Numbered from the stretch's first letter, positions 44,465-54,674 are shown. The stretch: DNA of 64,000 nucleotides from CAYFWF01 sp964346815 (GCA_964346815.1 CAYFWF010000060.1:124001-188000), one strand, 5' to 3'. Notes: a model not told the origin generated them from the letters alone. Program-made: numbers and translations.

Positions 44465-45490
44465 ATGCCAGAACTCCGGTATGATCCTTTGGAACACCGG
44501 TGGGTGATTATAGCAACCGAGAGAGCCGCAAGACCTTCGGATCTGGCTGACAAAACCAAATACAACCATGTGAAGGTGTGCCCCTTCTGTGAAGGGCATG
44601 AAGCGTCTACACCTCCTGAGATATGGGCCTACAGAGATCCAAAAACACCTCCCAATACACCGGGATGGAAGGTAAGAGTCGTTTCCAACAAATATCCTGC
44701 TTTGAAAATAGAAGCGGAAGGAAAACGGATCGGTGTGGGATACTACGATATGATTGAAGGAGCCGGAGCCCATGAGGTGATCATCGAAACTCCTGAACAT
44801 GACGTGAGCCTTCCAGACCTTCCGCCCGTACATGTCAAATGGGTCCTCCTCGCTTACCGGGAACGGTTAAAAGACCTTTACAAAGATCCAAGGTTCAGGT
44901 ATGCACTGATCTTCAAGAATCATGGGAAAAGAGCAGGTGCCTCGTTGGCGCATCCTCATTCACAGCTCATCGCTACACCGATCGTGCCGCGCAACGTCTT
45001 TATAAAGCTCGATGCAGCTCGAAAGCATTATGAAAATAAAGAAAGGTGCTTGATCTGCGATCTAATCCAACAGGAAATCAGTACAGGATCGAGAATAATC
45101 TGCCAGGAAAACGGGTTCGTTGCCATTTCTCCCTATGCTTCCCGTTTTCCTTTTGAAGTCTTTATTGCTCCTATCGAACACAACCACAGCTATGGGGATA
45201 TAAGTGACCATGATCTGGAAAGATTATCTCATTTTCTGAAAGATATCTTATCGAGGCTCAAAAGAGTCCTCAATGATCCCCCATACAATTTTGTTCTGAA
45301 CACCTCTCCAAACACCGAAGCGAAGCCAAAACTTTCCGATCAATGGGCGACTCTCAAGTACGATTACCACTGGCATATTGATATTATACCAAGAGTTGTC
45401 AGGATAGCCGGATTCGAGTGGGGAAGCGGTTTTTACATCAATCCGAGCGTTCCCGAAGAAGCGGCCAAATACTTGAGAGAAAAAAGCTGA
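44465..45490 (+). CDS. galT: galactose-1-phosphate uridylyltransferase
   Basis: A 341-residue HIT-superfamily nucleotidyltransferase. The zinc site includes CPFCEGHEAST, the catalytic histidine motif is ASLAHPHSQLIATP (HPH), and a second zinc-type Cys pair is in CLICDLIQQE; KYDYHWHIDIIPR is the C-terminal His block. It exchanges UMP between UDP-glucose and galactose 1-phosphate; relatives in glycogen clusters may use other sugar phosphates. AAGGAGA precedes the ATG. It is the last gene of the plus run, convergent with malQ (6 bp apart). Confidence 0.88.
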   Translation: MPELRYDPLEHRWVIIATERAARPSDLADKTKYNHVKVCPFCEGHEASTPPEIWAYRDPKTPPNTPGWKVRVVSNKYPALKIEAEGKRIGVGYYDMIEGAGAHEVIIETPEHDVSLPDLPPVHVKWVLLAYRERLKDLYKDPRFRYALIFKNHGKRAGASLAHPHSQLIATPIVPRNVFIKLDAARKHYENKERCLICDLIQQEISTGSRIICQENGFVAISPYASRFPFEVFIAPIEHNHSYGDISDHDLERLSHFLKDILSRLKRVLNDPPYNFVLNTSPNTEAKPKLSDQWATLKYDYHWHIDIIPRVVRIAGFEWGSGFYINPSVPEEAAKYLREKS

Positions 45491-45496
45491 CAATTT

Positions 45497-46993
45497 TCAA
45501 GCTCTGCTGCAGGTCTCTGTCATCACCGCCAATTTTTCAGCCAAAGATAGGTTCATCTGTTCTGTCAGAAGCCGCCAGCGCCAGTTGCCTCTTTTCGTAG
45601 CTGGCTTGTTCATCCTCGCTTCCTCCCCCAGACCTAAAAGGTCCTGCATAGGGACGATGAATGTATTGGCAGCGGATTCGGCACCCAATTTGATAAATTC
45701 CCAATGTATTTCTCTTTCAGGGACAATCCGGCCGATGTACCGAAACAATCTTTTCTTATCTTTGGGCTTTGCTTCTCTCCTGAACCACCCTCTCACTGTG
45801 TTGTTGTCATGTGTTCCTGTGTAAACCAGACAATTCTCTTGGTAAGTATGAGGCAAATACGGATGTTCAGGATTATCCTCTCCGAATGCAAAAAGAAGTA
45901 TCTTCATCCCAGGAAAGCCAAAATGGTCCATTATTTCTTTCACGTCTGTGGTGATTGTTCCGAGATCCTCGGCAATAACTGGCAGGGAAGGGAATCTTCT
46001 TTTGAGCTCTGTGAAGAAATCCCATGCAGGGGCTTTGACCCACCTTCCATTTTTGGCCGTGGTATCTTCGGCCGGGATCTCCCAATAACCTACAAAGCCT
46101 CTGAAATGGTCGATCCTTACCCAGTCGAACAATTGGAGATTGCGCTCCAGCCTTCTGCTCCACCACTCGAACTTTCTTTCCCTCATTGCATCCCATCGAT
46201 AAAGAGGATTCCCCCAAAGCTGCCCGGTTTCGCTGAAATAATCAGGAGGAACCCCAGCCACGACACTGGGCCTTCTGTTTGAATCGAGCTTGAACAACTC
46301 TGGCTGTGCCCAGAGATCCACACTGTCGTAGACCACATAGATAGGAATATCTCCGATGATTCGAATGCCCCTATGGTTACAATAGTCTTTGAGCCTTTTC
46401 CACTGCTGGTCGAATATATATTGGAGAAATTTTTCCTTTCCTATCTCCTCCTGCAGTTCTTTTTTCATTGTTTTCATGGCCGCCGGCTGTCGATCCCTTA
46501 TATCGGGAGGCCATTTGCTCCAGCTTTGTCCTCGAAATCGGGTTTTCAAAGCCATAAACAGGGAGTAATCGTCGAGCCACGACGCATTTTCTGAACAAAA
46601 CTTCTCAAAACCTTCCTTGCGGATTTTCTTTTTAAAGCGTTCATACGCTGAACAAAAAATAAGTTCCTTCAGTAGAAGCGCATGTCTGTAATCGACCCGG
46701 TCTGGTGGAAAATTTAGCGGAGACGGCACATCCGTCGGAGTGATCAGACCTTCCTCCATCATCGAATTCGGGCTGATAAGAAAAGGATTGAGGGCAAAGG
46801 CGGAAAAACTGTGGTAAGGGGAATTGTCATGGGCAAGATCCGTTGGATTCAAAGGAAGGATCTGCCAGTATTTTTGCTTCGAAGCGGCCAGGAAATCCGC
46901 AAATTCAAAGGACTGGAGACCCAGATCTCCAATTCCATATTCTGATGGCAAGGAGGTTAGGTGAAGGAGGACTCCGCTTCCTCTTTGGTCCAT
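45497..46993 (-). CDS. malQ: 4-alpha-glucanotransferase (amylomaltase)
   Basis: A 498-residue GH77 enzyme that transfers alpha-1,4-glucan chains between acceptors. The N-terminal signature is GVLLHLTSLPSEYGIGDLG; the nucleophile Asp is in VRIDHFRGFVGYWEIP, the acid/base Glu in VIAEDLGTITTDV, and the transition-state Asp in YTGTHDNNTVRGWF. GDIPIYVVYDSVDLWAQPEL is a further family block. No strong ribosome site precedes the ATG; the gene lies 31 bp after the GH57 gene on the same strand. It works with GlgB and GlgA in glycogen remodelling. Confidence 0.95.
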   Translation of the reverse strand: MDQRGSGVLLHLTSLPSEYGIGDLGLQSFEFADFLAASKQKYWQILPLNPTDLAHDNSPYHSFSAFALNPFLISPNSMMEEGLITPTDVPSPLNFPPDRVDYRHALLLKELIFCSAYERFKKKIRKEGFEKFCSENASWLDDYSLFMALKTRFRGQSWSKWPPDIRDRQPAAMKTMKKELQEEIGKEKFLQYIFDQQWKRLKDYCNHRGIRIIGDIPIYVVYDSVDLWAQPELFKLDSNRRPSVVAGVPPDYFSETGQLWGNPLYRWDAMRERKFEWWSRRLERNLQLFDWVRIDHFRGFVGYWEIPAEDTTAKNGRWVKAPAWDFFTELKRRFPSLPVIAEDLGTITTDVKEIMDHFGFPGMKILLFAFGEDNPEHPYLPHTYQENCLVYTGTHDNNTVRGWFRREAKPKDKKRLFRYIGRIVPEREIHWEFIKLGAESAANTFIVPMQDLLGLGEEARMNKPATKRGNWRWRLLTEQMNLSLAEKLAVMTETCSRA

Positions 46994-47024
46994 CTAACTT
47001 GCGTCTCTCAACGATAGTTCTTTT

Positions 47025-49451
47025 CTACAGGCATGTCACTTTCAGATGTTGCCCGATCCTTTTCATCAACGCCATCCAGTCTTCTGCATGCCGATCTTCT
47101 GATTCTCTTTTTGCCTCTATTTCGCTTTTTCGCTGTTGACAGAGTTTAAAATAAATATTTTGGCTCTTCCATAAATTAAGATTTATCGGAAAACCACTCA
47201 AAGCTTTCAACAGATTCTCCACTCTTTCCAAAAGTGGCAGATCTTCAGGATTGCCTTGGAGTTCCATCATTGTCTTATTGACCCTGGAGGTGGCGACAAA
47301 TCCCAGCAGAGTCTTGTCGGGGTGGAGATCCCATTTTTTGAATTCATCGATAATCTTTATCAATTGGTCAAGTTCAAAATCATCAGCCTCCATCAATTTC
47401 CTGAAATCCGCATTCAGGATAAATTCTACGGAAGTTGAGAAGGCTTTTGGAAGAGGAATATTATTTTCTTTCAAGGCCGACATAATAGAATAATGGTTCT
47501 CGAAGATTTGGCGCAAGGAAGTTTCTGCGTTTTCTAAAGCGGATTCCAAGATCTGATTCAATATCTGCCTCTTCTTATCTTTCAAGAGGTGCCAGAGGGA
47601 ATAATTGTGATCGCCAAAATATCGATCCATCAACCTGACGAGTTGAGGAATATCCCCTTGCCGGAACGCTTCCTGAATTTCCCGTTCCATAAGCGAGAAG
47701 GCTTGCTCATCCGTAAAGCGTCTCACTCCTCCGATCAGATTATGATCGCCGAGATGCAAAACGGAATAACTCATCTCTTCTTCATCCCAGGTGATATCGG
47801 AATAAATTTTTGCCCTCCCCAGTGCAAGCTTTTGAGATGCGGATCCCATGATATCGCGAGATTGACTGTATGCGGTGTATTCTCCAATCGATATGGTCTC
47901 TGGATAATCTTCGAACAGCGAGGATACCGCATAATGAACACCGATTCTGAGCAGATCGAGCACAGCCGGGCTGACAAACCGTTCATAGACCTCGGCTCCG
48001 TTTTTAAATGCAGAGTCGTTGCTGGGAGCCGCCGCAATCCTCTTGAGATAGCCGGGCTCGAGATTTCTGTCGTTGATCTCCCTGGCAAGCTGAATAACGC
48101 GCCTTGCATATTTCATTACTTGAACCGTTTCAATCCCCGATATTTCATCGAAAAACCATCCGCAGCTCGTGTACATGAGCATGGCATTTCTCTGCAATTC
48201 CAAAAGTTTGAGAATTTTTGTCTTATCGCTACGGCTCAGATTCCGGATCTGGTGCCGGGAAAAATAAGACTCCACATTCTTTTCTGACCTGTCCAGTAAA
48301 ACCCGAATGTATTCATCTCTTGCTTCCCAGCAATCCCGGAAAAAGTCGGCAAGCTGTTCTTCGAAAAGGACCGCAGCCTGATCTCGAAGCCAATCCATGG
48401 CTTCACGGAGAGGAGCCCGCCAAGCCTGAGTCCAGCCGGGATGCTGACCGGTGTTGCAGCCGCAATCGCCGCGCCATCTCTCCACCCCATGGACACAGCT
48501 CCAGGAGCTCTTCTCTACAATCTCCACTTCGTATTCAGGAGGATATTTTTTTAAAAATTCTCCATAGACAGTGAGGGATATTTTTCTCCCGGATTCGATT
48601 TTGTCCAAACAATAGGCCAAAGCCATATCTCCAAACCGGTGGTGATGGCCGTAGGACTCTCCATCTGTCGCCACATGGACAATTTGGGCTTTATCCTGTT
48701 TCTGAGAAAATGACTCCAGCAACCTTTGAGCGAAGAGTTCTCCATTCTCGAGAACATCCCCGAAAGCTATATCATGAGAAATGGGCCCGTCGTAGAAAAA
48801 AACGGCAATATTTTTCCCAGAAGGAAGCTGAACCGAGTAAGGTCTTTTAGGATCAATTTTTCCCTCACTCACATCCATCCAATCTTTCTCTCTGATTTTT
48901 CTGATACGATGGGCTTGATTCGGGGAAAGGATTGTGAATTTAATATCTTTCTGGGCTAAAATTTCCAGAGTATCAAGGTCTACGGCGGTCTCTGGAAGCC
49001 ACATTCCTTCCGGTTCCCTATTGAAGCGAGATCTGAAATCCTGGATACCCCAAAAGACCTGAGTATGCCTGTCACGGGAATGAGCAAGGGGCATAATCAT
49101 GTGATTGTAGACCTGAGCGATGGCCGAACCATGCCCAGAAAATCGCTTCCTGCTTTGCTGGTCCGCCTGCAGGATGGCAGAATAGACCTCCGGTTCGTGC
49201 TTTTCCATCCAGAACAGCAGGGTAGGCCCAAAGTTGAAGCTCAATTTAGCATAATTGTTTACGATATTGATGATGCTTTTCTCATCATCCAGAATGCGGG
49301 CTGCCGAGTTCGGAGCATAGCACTCGGCTGAAATCCGCTCATTCCAATCATGAAAAGGATAGGCAGAATCCTGGATTTCGACCTCTCCAAACCACGGATT
49401 CTCTCTCGGAGGCTGATAGAAATGGCCGTGGATACAGATGTATGGCTTCAT
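47025..49451 (-). CDS. GH57/DUF3536 glycoside hydrolase
   Basis: An 808-residue protein with a GH57 barrel at the N-terminus followed by a long helical DUF3536 C-terminal part (from about 330). The opening ICIHGHFYQPPRENPW has the GH57 region I His, GMWLPETAVDLDTLEILA gives the conserved Glu block and HVATDGESYGHHHRFGDMAL carries the acidic block. GH57 enzymes act on alpha-glucans (amylase, branching, transferase). There is no signal peptide, so it is cytosolic, and its place between malQ and glgB supports action on glycogen or maltodextrin. The ATG at 49451 is preferred over the adjacent TTG. Confidence 0.85.
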   Translation of the reverse strand: MKPYICIHGHFYQPPRENPWFGEVEIQDSAYPFHDWNERISAECYAPNSAARILDDEKSIINIVNNYAKLSFNFGPTLLFWMEKHEPEVYSAILQADQQSRKRFSGHGSAIAQVYNHMIMPLAHSRDRHTQVFWGIQDFRSRFNREPEGMWLPETAVDLDTLEILAQKDIKFTILSPNQAHRIRKIREKDWMDVSEGKIDPKRPYSVQLPSGKNIAVFFYDGPISHDIAFGDVLENGELFAQRLLESFSQKQDKAQIVHVATDGESYGHHHRFGDMALAYCLDKIESGRKISLTVYGEFLKKYPPEYEVEIVEKSSWSCVHGVERWRGDCGCNTGQHPGWTQAWRAPLREAMDWLRDQAAVLFEEQLADFFRDCWEARDEYIRVLLDRSEKNVESYFSRHQIRNLSRSDKTKILKLLELQRNAMLMYTSCGWFFDEISGIETVQVMKYARRVIQLAREINDRNLEPGYLKRIAAAPSNDSAFKNGAEVYERFVSPAVLDLLRIGVHYAVSSLFEDYPETISIGEYTAYSQSRDIMGSASQKLALGRAKIYSDITWDEEEMSYSVLHLGDHNLIGGVRRFTDEQAFSLMEREIQEAFRQGDIPQLVRLMDRYFGDHNYSLWHLLKDKKRQILNQILESALENAETSLRQIFENHYSIMSALKENNIPLPKAFSTSVEFILNADFRKLMEADDFELDQLIKIIDEFKKWDLHPDKTLLGFVATSRVNKTMMELQGNPEDLPLLERVENLLKALSGFPINLNLWKSQNIYFKLCQQRKSEIEAKRESEDRHAEDWMALMKRIGQHLKVTCL

Positions 49452-49472
49452 CAATAAGAAAGGCTTTTTCTT

Positions 49473-49688
49473 TTACTTCCCTCGTTCCGTTTCTGAAAGG
49501 GAGACAAATGTCTTCGCTGCTTTGGCTCGGTATTCAATTTTATCCTCACGGGCTAGCCATCCGAGCCCCTGATAGACGAGAGCTGACTTTTCTTCCAGGA
49601 GTTTAGGAAGCTGAGACACGCTCACCTCTTCTTGTTTTTTGAGAATTTTCCAGATCTCTCCTGCTGTTTCTCCGATCTTATCTTTCAT
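49473..49688 (-). CDS. winged helix-turn-helix protein (DUF2582-like)
   Basis: A 71-residue single winged-helix domain: ETAGEIWKILKKQEEVSVSQ, then the recognition helix in LEEKSALVYQGLGWLAREDK and the wing IEYRAKAAKTFVSL. The pattern fits the small DUF2582 family. AGGAG precedes the ATG. It lies 21 bp before the GH57 gene on the same strand, inside the glycogen block, and may be a local regulator; DNA binding has not been shown for it. Confidence 0.78.
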   Translation of the reverse strand: MKDKIGETAGEIWKILKKQEEVSVSQLPKLLEEKSALVYQGLGWLAREDKIEYRAKAAKTFVSLSETERGK

Positions 49689-49917
49689 GCGTCTCTCCTC
49701 TCTTTATTCTCAAATCTCATTCTACCCGCTGACATGATCTATGAAGGATTTTAAATCCCGCATCGTTGATTTTATCACACCTTCAATATTTCTAGAAAGA
49801 AAATATTCTCCAGATCGAACATTTAAATGCATATGATAGCCTTGGCAGAATCCAGTTGAGCTGAGAAGAAAGTCTTTCGGAGGCGGGGAGGCATAGTGAG
49901 CCGTGCAGGGCGGTGAA

Positions 49918-51867
49918 TCAACTTTTCTGGCTGCTCGCTGTGTCCCGTTTAAAAACAAGAACACCCAGTGGAGGCAGGGTCAGAGAAAGGGAGTATTCTC
50001 TTCCATGAAGCGGTTTCGGTCTGGCAGTAACCCCCCCCATATTGCCCTGACCGCTCCCTCCATATTCCTTCCCATCGCTATTCAATGCTTCCTTCCAGAA
50101 TCCACCTAATGGGACTCCAATCTGATAACCCGAACGAACCTCGGGGGTAAAATTACAGACAACGAGGACAGAGTCCTCTTCTGCCTTCGCTTTTCTTATA
50201 TAACTGATGATGCTCTTTTCCCAATCACTGGAATCAATCCACTCAAACCCATCCTGTTCAAAATCAAGTTTATAAAGAGCCGACGTTTCCCTGTAGAATT
50301 TGTTGAGATCCTCGACCCACTTCTGGATACCTCGATGAGGAAAATATTCCAAGAGATGCCAATCGAGACTTTCTTCATGAGTCCACTCCCTCCTCTGCCC
50401 GAACTCACCCCCCATAAACAGCAATTTTTTTCCTGGGTGAGTATACATGTATCCCAAAAGGAGACGCAGATTGGCAAATTTCTGCCAGTCATCACCTGGC
50501 ATCTTTGCCAAAAGAGAACCCTTCCCATACACCACTTCATCATGAGAGAGAGGGAGGATAAAATTTTCGAAAAAAGCATACCATATGCTGAATGTCAATT
50601 GATTATGATGATGCTTTCGGTGCACAGGATCTCTTGAAATATACTCGAGGGTATCATACATCCAACCCATGTTCCATTTCATACCGAAGCCAAGACCGCC
50701 GAGATAAACGGGGCGAGTCACCATAGGCCAGACCGTGGATTCCTCAGCCGTTGTCTGAGTATCAGGGAAGAACTCATATACTGCTTCATTCAATCTTTTC
50801 AAGAATGCGATGGCTTCGATGTTCTCGCGTCCACCATACTCATTCGGGATCCACTCGCCATCCTTTCTCGAATAGTCCAAATACAGCATCGAAGCGACTG
50901 CATCCAAGCGTATTCCATCGATATGATATTTATCCAGCCAGAAGAGCGCATTGCTTATCAGAAAATTCCGCACCTCACTCCTGCCATAGTTGAATATGTA
51001 GCTCTTCCAATCCGGATGGAATCCCTTTCTCGGGTCTTCATGTTCGTAGAGGTGGGTTCCGTCGAAATAGACCAGGCCATGTTCGTCTGAAGGAAAATGA
51101 GAGGGCACCCAATCCAGGATGATCCCTATTCCGTTCTGATGTAGCTGATCAATCAGATACATGAAATCTTGAGGAGTCCCGTAGCGGCTGGTCGGAGCAA
51201 AGTACCCCACGATCTGGTATCCCCAAGAGCCATAAAAAGGGTGCTCCATCACAGGTAAAAATTCCACGTGTGTGAAATTCATCTTTTTAACATATTCTAT
51301 GAGATAAGGGGCAATTTCCCTGTAATTCAGAAATCCTTCTCTCTCTTTCGAGGATCTTCGCCATGATCCCAGATGGACCTCATACACTGAGAGAGGGGCA
51401 TGGAGACCATTGCATCTCTGCCGCTCTTTCATCCACTCTCTATCCCCCCAATCATAATCGAGGTCCCAGATGACTGTCGCTGTACGGGGGGAAATTTCCC
51501 ATAAATATCCCAAGGGGTCTCCTTTATCTACCTTATATTTGCGATGCTTCGATACGATATTAAATTTATAGAGAGAACCTTTCTCTAATCCGGGGATAAA
51601 TCCTTCCCATATTCCGGAGCCGTCCCATCTGACAGCTAATGGATGCTCCCCAGGTTTCCAATCGTTGAAATCGCCGATCACGGATACAGTCTTGGCGTTA
51701 GGAGCCCACAATGCGAAATGTGTTCCTTTACGGCCTTCTATGGTCAGGATGTGCGCCCCAAGCTTTTCATACAGCTTGAAAAAATTCCCTTCCTTAAATA
51801 GATGAATATCGTATTCACCGATGAGGGAGGGCCCATGGATGATATTTCCGGATTTCAATTCGGACAT
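49918..51867 (-). CDS. glgB: 1,4-alpha-glucan branching enzyme
   Basis: A 649-residue GH13 enzyme making alpha-1,6 branches in glycogen. An N-terminal CBM48 domain (GTHFALWAPNAKTVSVIGDF) precedes the barrel: DWVPSHFPSDEHGL, nucleophile Asp in DGIRLDAVASMLYLDYSRK (in part), acid/base Glu in TTAEESTVWPMV, and LPLSHDEVVYGKGSLLAKMP as the branching-enzyme-specific block. A longer frame from 51993 would overlap the glgA end; the ATG at 51867 is chosen because homology begins soon after, though its ribosome site is weak. It is immediately downstream of glgA. Confidence 0.93.
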   Translation of the reverse strand: MSELKSGNIIHGPSLIGEYDIHLFKEGNFFKLYEKLGAHILTIEGRKGTHFALWAPNAKTVSVIGDFNDWKPGEHPLAVRWDGSGIWEGFIPGLEKGSLYKFNIVSKHRKYKVDKGDPLGYLWEISPRTATVIWDLDYDWGDREWMKERQRCNGLHAPLSVYEVHLGSWRRSSKEREGFLNYREIAPYLIEYVKKMNFTHVEFLPVMEHPFYGSWGYQIVGYFAPTSRYGTPQDFMYLIDQLHQNGIGIILDWVPSHFPSDEHGLVYFDGTHLYEHEDPRKGFHPDWKSYIFNYGRSEVRNFLISNALFWLDKYHIDGIRLDAVASMLYLDYSRKDGEWIPNEYGGRENIEAIAFLKRLNEAVYEFFPDTQTTAEESTVWPMVTRPVYLGGLGFGMKWNMGWMYDTLEYISRDPVHRKHHHNQLTFSIWYAFFENFILPLSHDEVVYGKGSLLAKMPGDDWQKFANLRLLLGYMYTHPGKKLLFMGGEFGQRREWTHEESLDWHLLEYFPHRGIQKWVEDLNKFYRETSALYKLDFEQDGFEWIDSSDWEKSIISYIRKAKAEEDSVLVVCNFTPEVRSGYQIGVPLGGFWKEALNSDGKEYGGSGQGNMGGVTARPKPLHGREYSLSLTLPPLGVLVFKRDTASSQKS

Positions 51868-51919
51868 CGGCTTTGACCAATCATTGTTTTTGGAGGATGC
51901 ACCGCATTCCCGATAACCT

Positions 51920-53380
51920 TTAAGTCCGTGCGAGCGCTTTCTTGTAGATCTCCTCATATTTCTGTGCGGATTTCCCCCATGAAAAGTCTTCATTCATAGC
52001 ATTTGCCATTAGCTTTTTCCAGAGCAGTTTGTTTTTGTAGATGTATATGGCTCTCTTGACCGCTTTTATCAGCTCAGAAGAAGAGTAGGCCTTAAACTTG
52101 AAGCCGTTTCCTTTTTGACCTTCTGGATCGAATTCCTTAATGGTATCTTCCAACCCGCCTGTGGCCCTGACTACAGGAATGGTTCCGTATTTGAGGCTGT
52201 ACATCTGATTCAGACCACAGGGCTCATATTTCGATGGCATGAGAAACATATCCGAACCTGCTTCGATTTTATGAGCGAGCACATTATCAAAGGCGATCTT
52301 CACCCCCAGTCGGTCCGGATATTTTTTCCCGAGAACTGTAAATTGTTTCTCGTACCTCGCATCCCCAGTTCCTAAGATGACCAAATAGAGACCTAATTTC
52401 ATGAGATGATCCAGGGCTTCGGCCAGAATGTCGAAACCCTTCTGGTCTGCCAGCCGCGAAATCACTCCGATTATCGGACGTTCGTCAGGTCCATTCAGCT
52501 TAAAAATCTCTATCAACTCCTCCTTGCATTTTTTCTTTCCCGAAAGATCTCTCACGTCGTAATTGGAGGCGATGTGAGGATCTGTCCTGGGATTCCAAGA
52601 TGTGTAGTCAACACCGTTCAAGATCCCATAGATATCCACACTTCTCTCACCCAGCACTCCTTCCATTCCGTATCCATATTCTGGAGTTTGGATTTCTTTC
52701 GCATATTTCCCGCTCACGGTGGTAATTACATCGGAAAACACAATACCGCCTTTCATGAAGTTCATTTTTCCATAGTACTCGAGGCCCCTCATGGAAAACA
52801 GTTCCGAGGGCAAGTCGCTGAACGCCATGATTTCCCGCGGAAAAACGCCTTGGTAGGCCAGATTATGGATGGTGAAAACAGTACGAGCTTTTTGGAGAGA
52901 GGGATTTTGTGCGTACAAGCTCTTGAAATATGCAGGTATAAGACCAGTTTGCCAGTCATGGCAGTGGATAATATCTGGCTGGAATCCGAGCGAATGAACG
53001 AGTTCTAAAACGCTTCTGCTGAAAAAGATAAATCTTTCAGGATTATCAAAATAATCGCCTTGTGACGTTCCATAGAGGCCGCTCCTGTCAAAAAACTCCT
53101 CCCTTTGGATGAAATAAATAGGGATATTCTCTCCTGTCTTTGCAGCGAAGACTTGTGTTTCCAGACTTTGCCCTCGAAAAGGAACAGATAAGGATTTTTC
53201 TTGTTTCCTCAGATCATGTTTTCCTTCTTTGACCGACCTGTACAGGGGCATAACGAGGACCATCTCATGTCCCAAAGCTTCCAAGGCTTGAGGTAACGAG
53301 CAGGACACATCAGCTAATCCCCCTGTCTTAGCGAAAGGAGTCACTTCAGAGGAAGCGAACAGTATTTTTAAGTTCTTCAT
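51920..53380 (-). CDS. glgA: glycogen synthase (ADP-glucose type)
   Basis: A 486-residue GT5 enzyme that extends alpha-1,4-glucan from ADP-glucose. The N-terminal ADP-glucose site is SSEVTPFAKTGGLADVSCSL; C-terminal landmarks are GVISRLADQKGFDILAEAL and the active-site Glu in PSKYEPCGLNQMYSLKYGTI, with TGGLEDTIKEFD. GGAGG lies about ten bases before the ATG at 53380; the ATG at 53389 is too close to it. It is 24 bp after the glycosyltransferase gene and just before glgB. Confidence 0.95.
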   Translation of the reverse strand: MKNLKILFASSEVTPFAKTGGLADVSCSLPQALEALGHEMVLVMPLYRSVKEGKHDLRKQEKSLSVPFRGQSLETQVFAAKTGENIPIYFIQREEFFDRSGLYGTSQGDYFDNPERFIFFSRSVLELVHSLGFQPDIIHCHDWQTGLIPAYFKSLYAQNPSLQKARTVFTIHNLAYQGVFPREIMAFSDLPSELFSMRGLEYYGKMNFMKGGIVFSDVITTVSGKYAKEIQTPEYGYGMEGVLGERSVDIYGILNGVDYTSWNPRTDPHIASNYDVRDLSGKKKCKEELIEIFKLNGPDERPIIGVISRLADQKGFDILAEALDHLMKLGLYLVILGTGDARYEKQFTVLGKKYPDRLGVKIAFDNVLAHKIEAGSDMFLMPSKYEPCGLNQMYSLKYGTIPVVRATGGLEDTIKEFDPEGQKGNGFKFKAYSSSELIKAVKRAIYIYKNKLLWKKLMANAMNEDFSWGKSAQKYEEIYKKALART

Positions 53381-53404
53381 AAATTTCATTCCTCCGGAAT
53401 CCGG

Positions 53405-54649
53405 CTACTTCTTATCCCAGATTTTCAAAAGATAGGATTTCGAATCCTCAAATACTTGAGCCTGGTCGTCGATGATGCTCTCGGCTTCCTTTGTCGTCAT
53501 GTCCTTTGTCCTGTTGATAAAAGAAGCGACCCGGGCATAATACAGAGGTCGCATAATCTCCACCAGCTTCCCTCTATCCCTTTTCCATCTGTGGAAGGTC
53601 GAGGCAAAATCATAGACTATCTTGGCCCAGTCTTCGGTTGGCATCAAAAAATTTTCAATCTTTCTTCTCTTGGTCAAGGATTGAAGGACCGAATAACTCA
53701 GGGGATTGATAATCTTCTCCCAAAGGGCAGATAAATTTTTAAAGCCTTCTTTGAAATTTTCGATCATTCCGGGTAGATCCACGGCGAAGGGTTTGGGTTC
53801 TTCTTGACTGGGAACCCCATATATAGGAATGGGTGCACTTCCCCGGATATTTCTCCATACAGCCGCATTGTTTTCCATCAGATCGAATATTGGATAGACA
53901 ACCTGCCTGAACATCGGTCCCAGGTTTTCCAACGGATCCTTGACATCATGGACTTTGGTCCCCAGATAAGCCTGGCAGATGGATTGGTTCGCGACAATAG
54001 CGGTGGTTGTCATCCAGATGTCGATCCCGAATCGAGCGATATCGGTCATCCAAATATCTCGCGCACAGTTGAAATAGAAATCGATCATTTTATTGGAAAG
54101 TCCGAAATCGCCGCCAATCGGTTGACGGACCCTTTTTCCATACAGAGCTCTGGTCAGGTTATAAGCGATGTTATTGGTAATGGTCGCATCATATTTGTAC
54201 CGGAAATAAACAGGTGCGACAAAATCATGGCCGTGGGTCAAAACAGGATCAGCCAGAGATTTCATCCATTCTGGCTTGATGCTCCGGAGGTCAGAGTCGA
54301 ACAGCAGACAGGCTTTTGCCTCCAAAAAAGAAGCTGCTTCAAAAATCATGCGCAGAGCGCTGCCCTTCCCCGGTATTCCCCGATAGATGGTAACGATCTT
54401 TTCGATGAAAGGATAGACCATCTTTTCTTTGGCTATCTCTCTGGTGTCATCGGTTGACCCTCCATCGGATATGATGATGAGAGCCCTGAGGTCAGGGTAG
54501 TGCTGGGCAATTCCTTCACTCACCATATCGATCACATGTTCGATGGTAGAGTCGTTATTGAAACAGGGTATACCGACGACCAAATCGATCCGATCGATCT
54601 TTTCCAAGCGCCTATTGGCCCAAGATCGCAATGCTGTGTGAAATTTCAT
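53405..54649 (-). CDS. glycosyltransferase, GT-A fold (paralogue of 19670-20920)
   Basis: A 414-residue cytosolic protein. GT-A opening LVVGIPCFNNDSTIEHVID, metal/sugar motif LLFDSDLRSIKPEW, a GIPGKGSALRMIF loop, then QPIGGDFGLSNKM and RFGIDIWMTTTAI, and a helical C-terminus (FASTFHRWKRD, YYARVASFINRTKD). These blocks match the gene at 19670-20920 and the general plan of one-step mannosyl/glucosylglycerate synthases. It heads the glgA-glgB unit behind its own promoter (54675-54703). Whether it feeds glycogen priming or osmolyte synthesis cannot be read from the sequence. AGGAG precedes the ATG. Confidence 0.75.
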   Translation of the reverse strand: MKFHTALRSWANRRLEKIDRIDLVVGIPCFNNDSTIEHVIDMVSEGIAQHYPDLRALIIISDGGSTDDTREIAKEKMVYPFIEKIVTIYRGIPGKGSALRMIFEAASFLEAKACLLFDSDLRSIKPEWMKSLADPVLTHGHDFVAPVYFRYKYDATITNNIAYNLTRALYGKRVRQPIGGDFGLSNKMIDFYFNCARDIWMTDIARFGIDIWMTTTAIVANQSICQAYLGTKVHDVKDPLENLGPMFRQVVYPIFDLMENNAAVWRNIRGSAPIPIYGVPSQEEPKPFAVDLPGMIENFKEGFKNLSALWEKIINPLSYSVLQSLTKRRKIENFLMPTEDWAKIVYDFASTFHRWKRDRGKLVEIMRPLYYARVASFINRTKDMTTKEAESIIDDQAQVFEDSKSYLLKIWDKK

Positions 54650-54674
54650 TCTCGCTCCTGAAACATATTTTATT

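Noticed and set aside
49722..49964. An 80-codon minus-strand frame in the glgB-winged helix gap
   Set aside because: No ribosome site or family pattern; it overlaps the end of glgB. The gap holds only short palindromes such as ggattttaaatcc at 49746.
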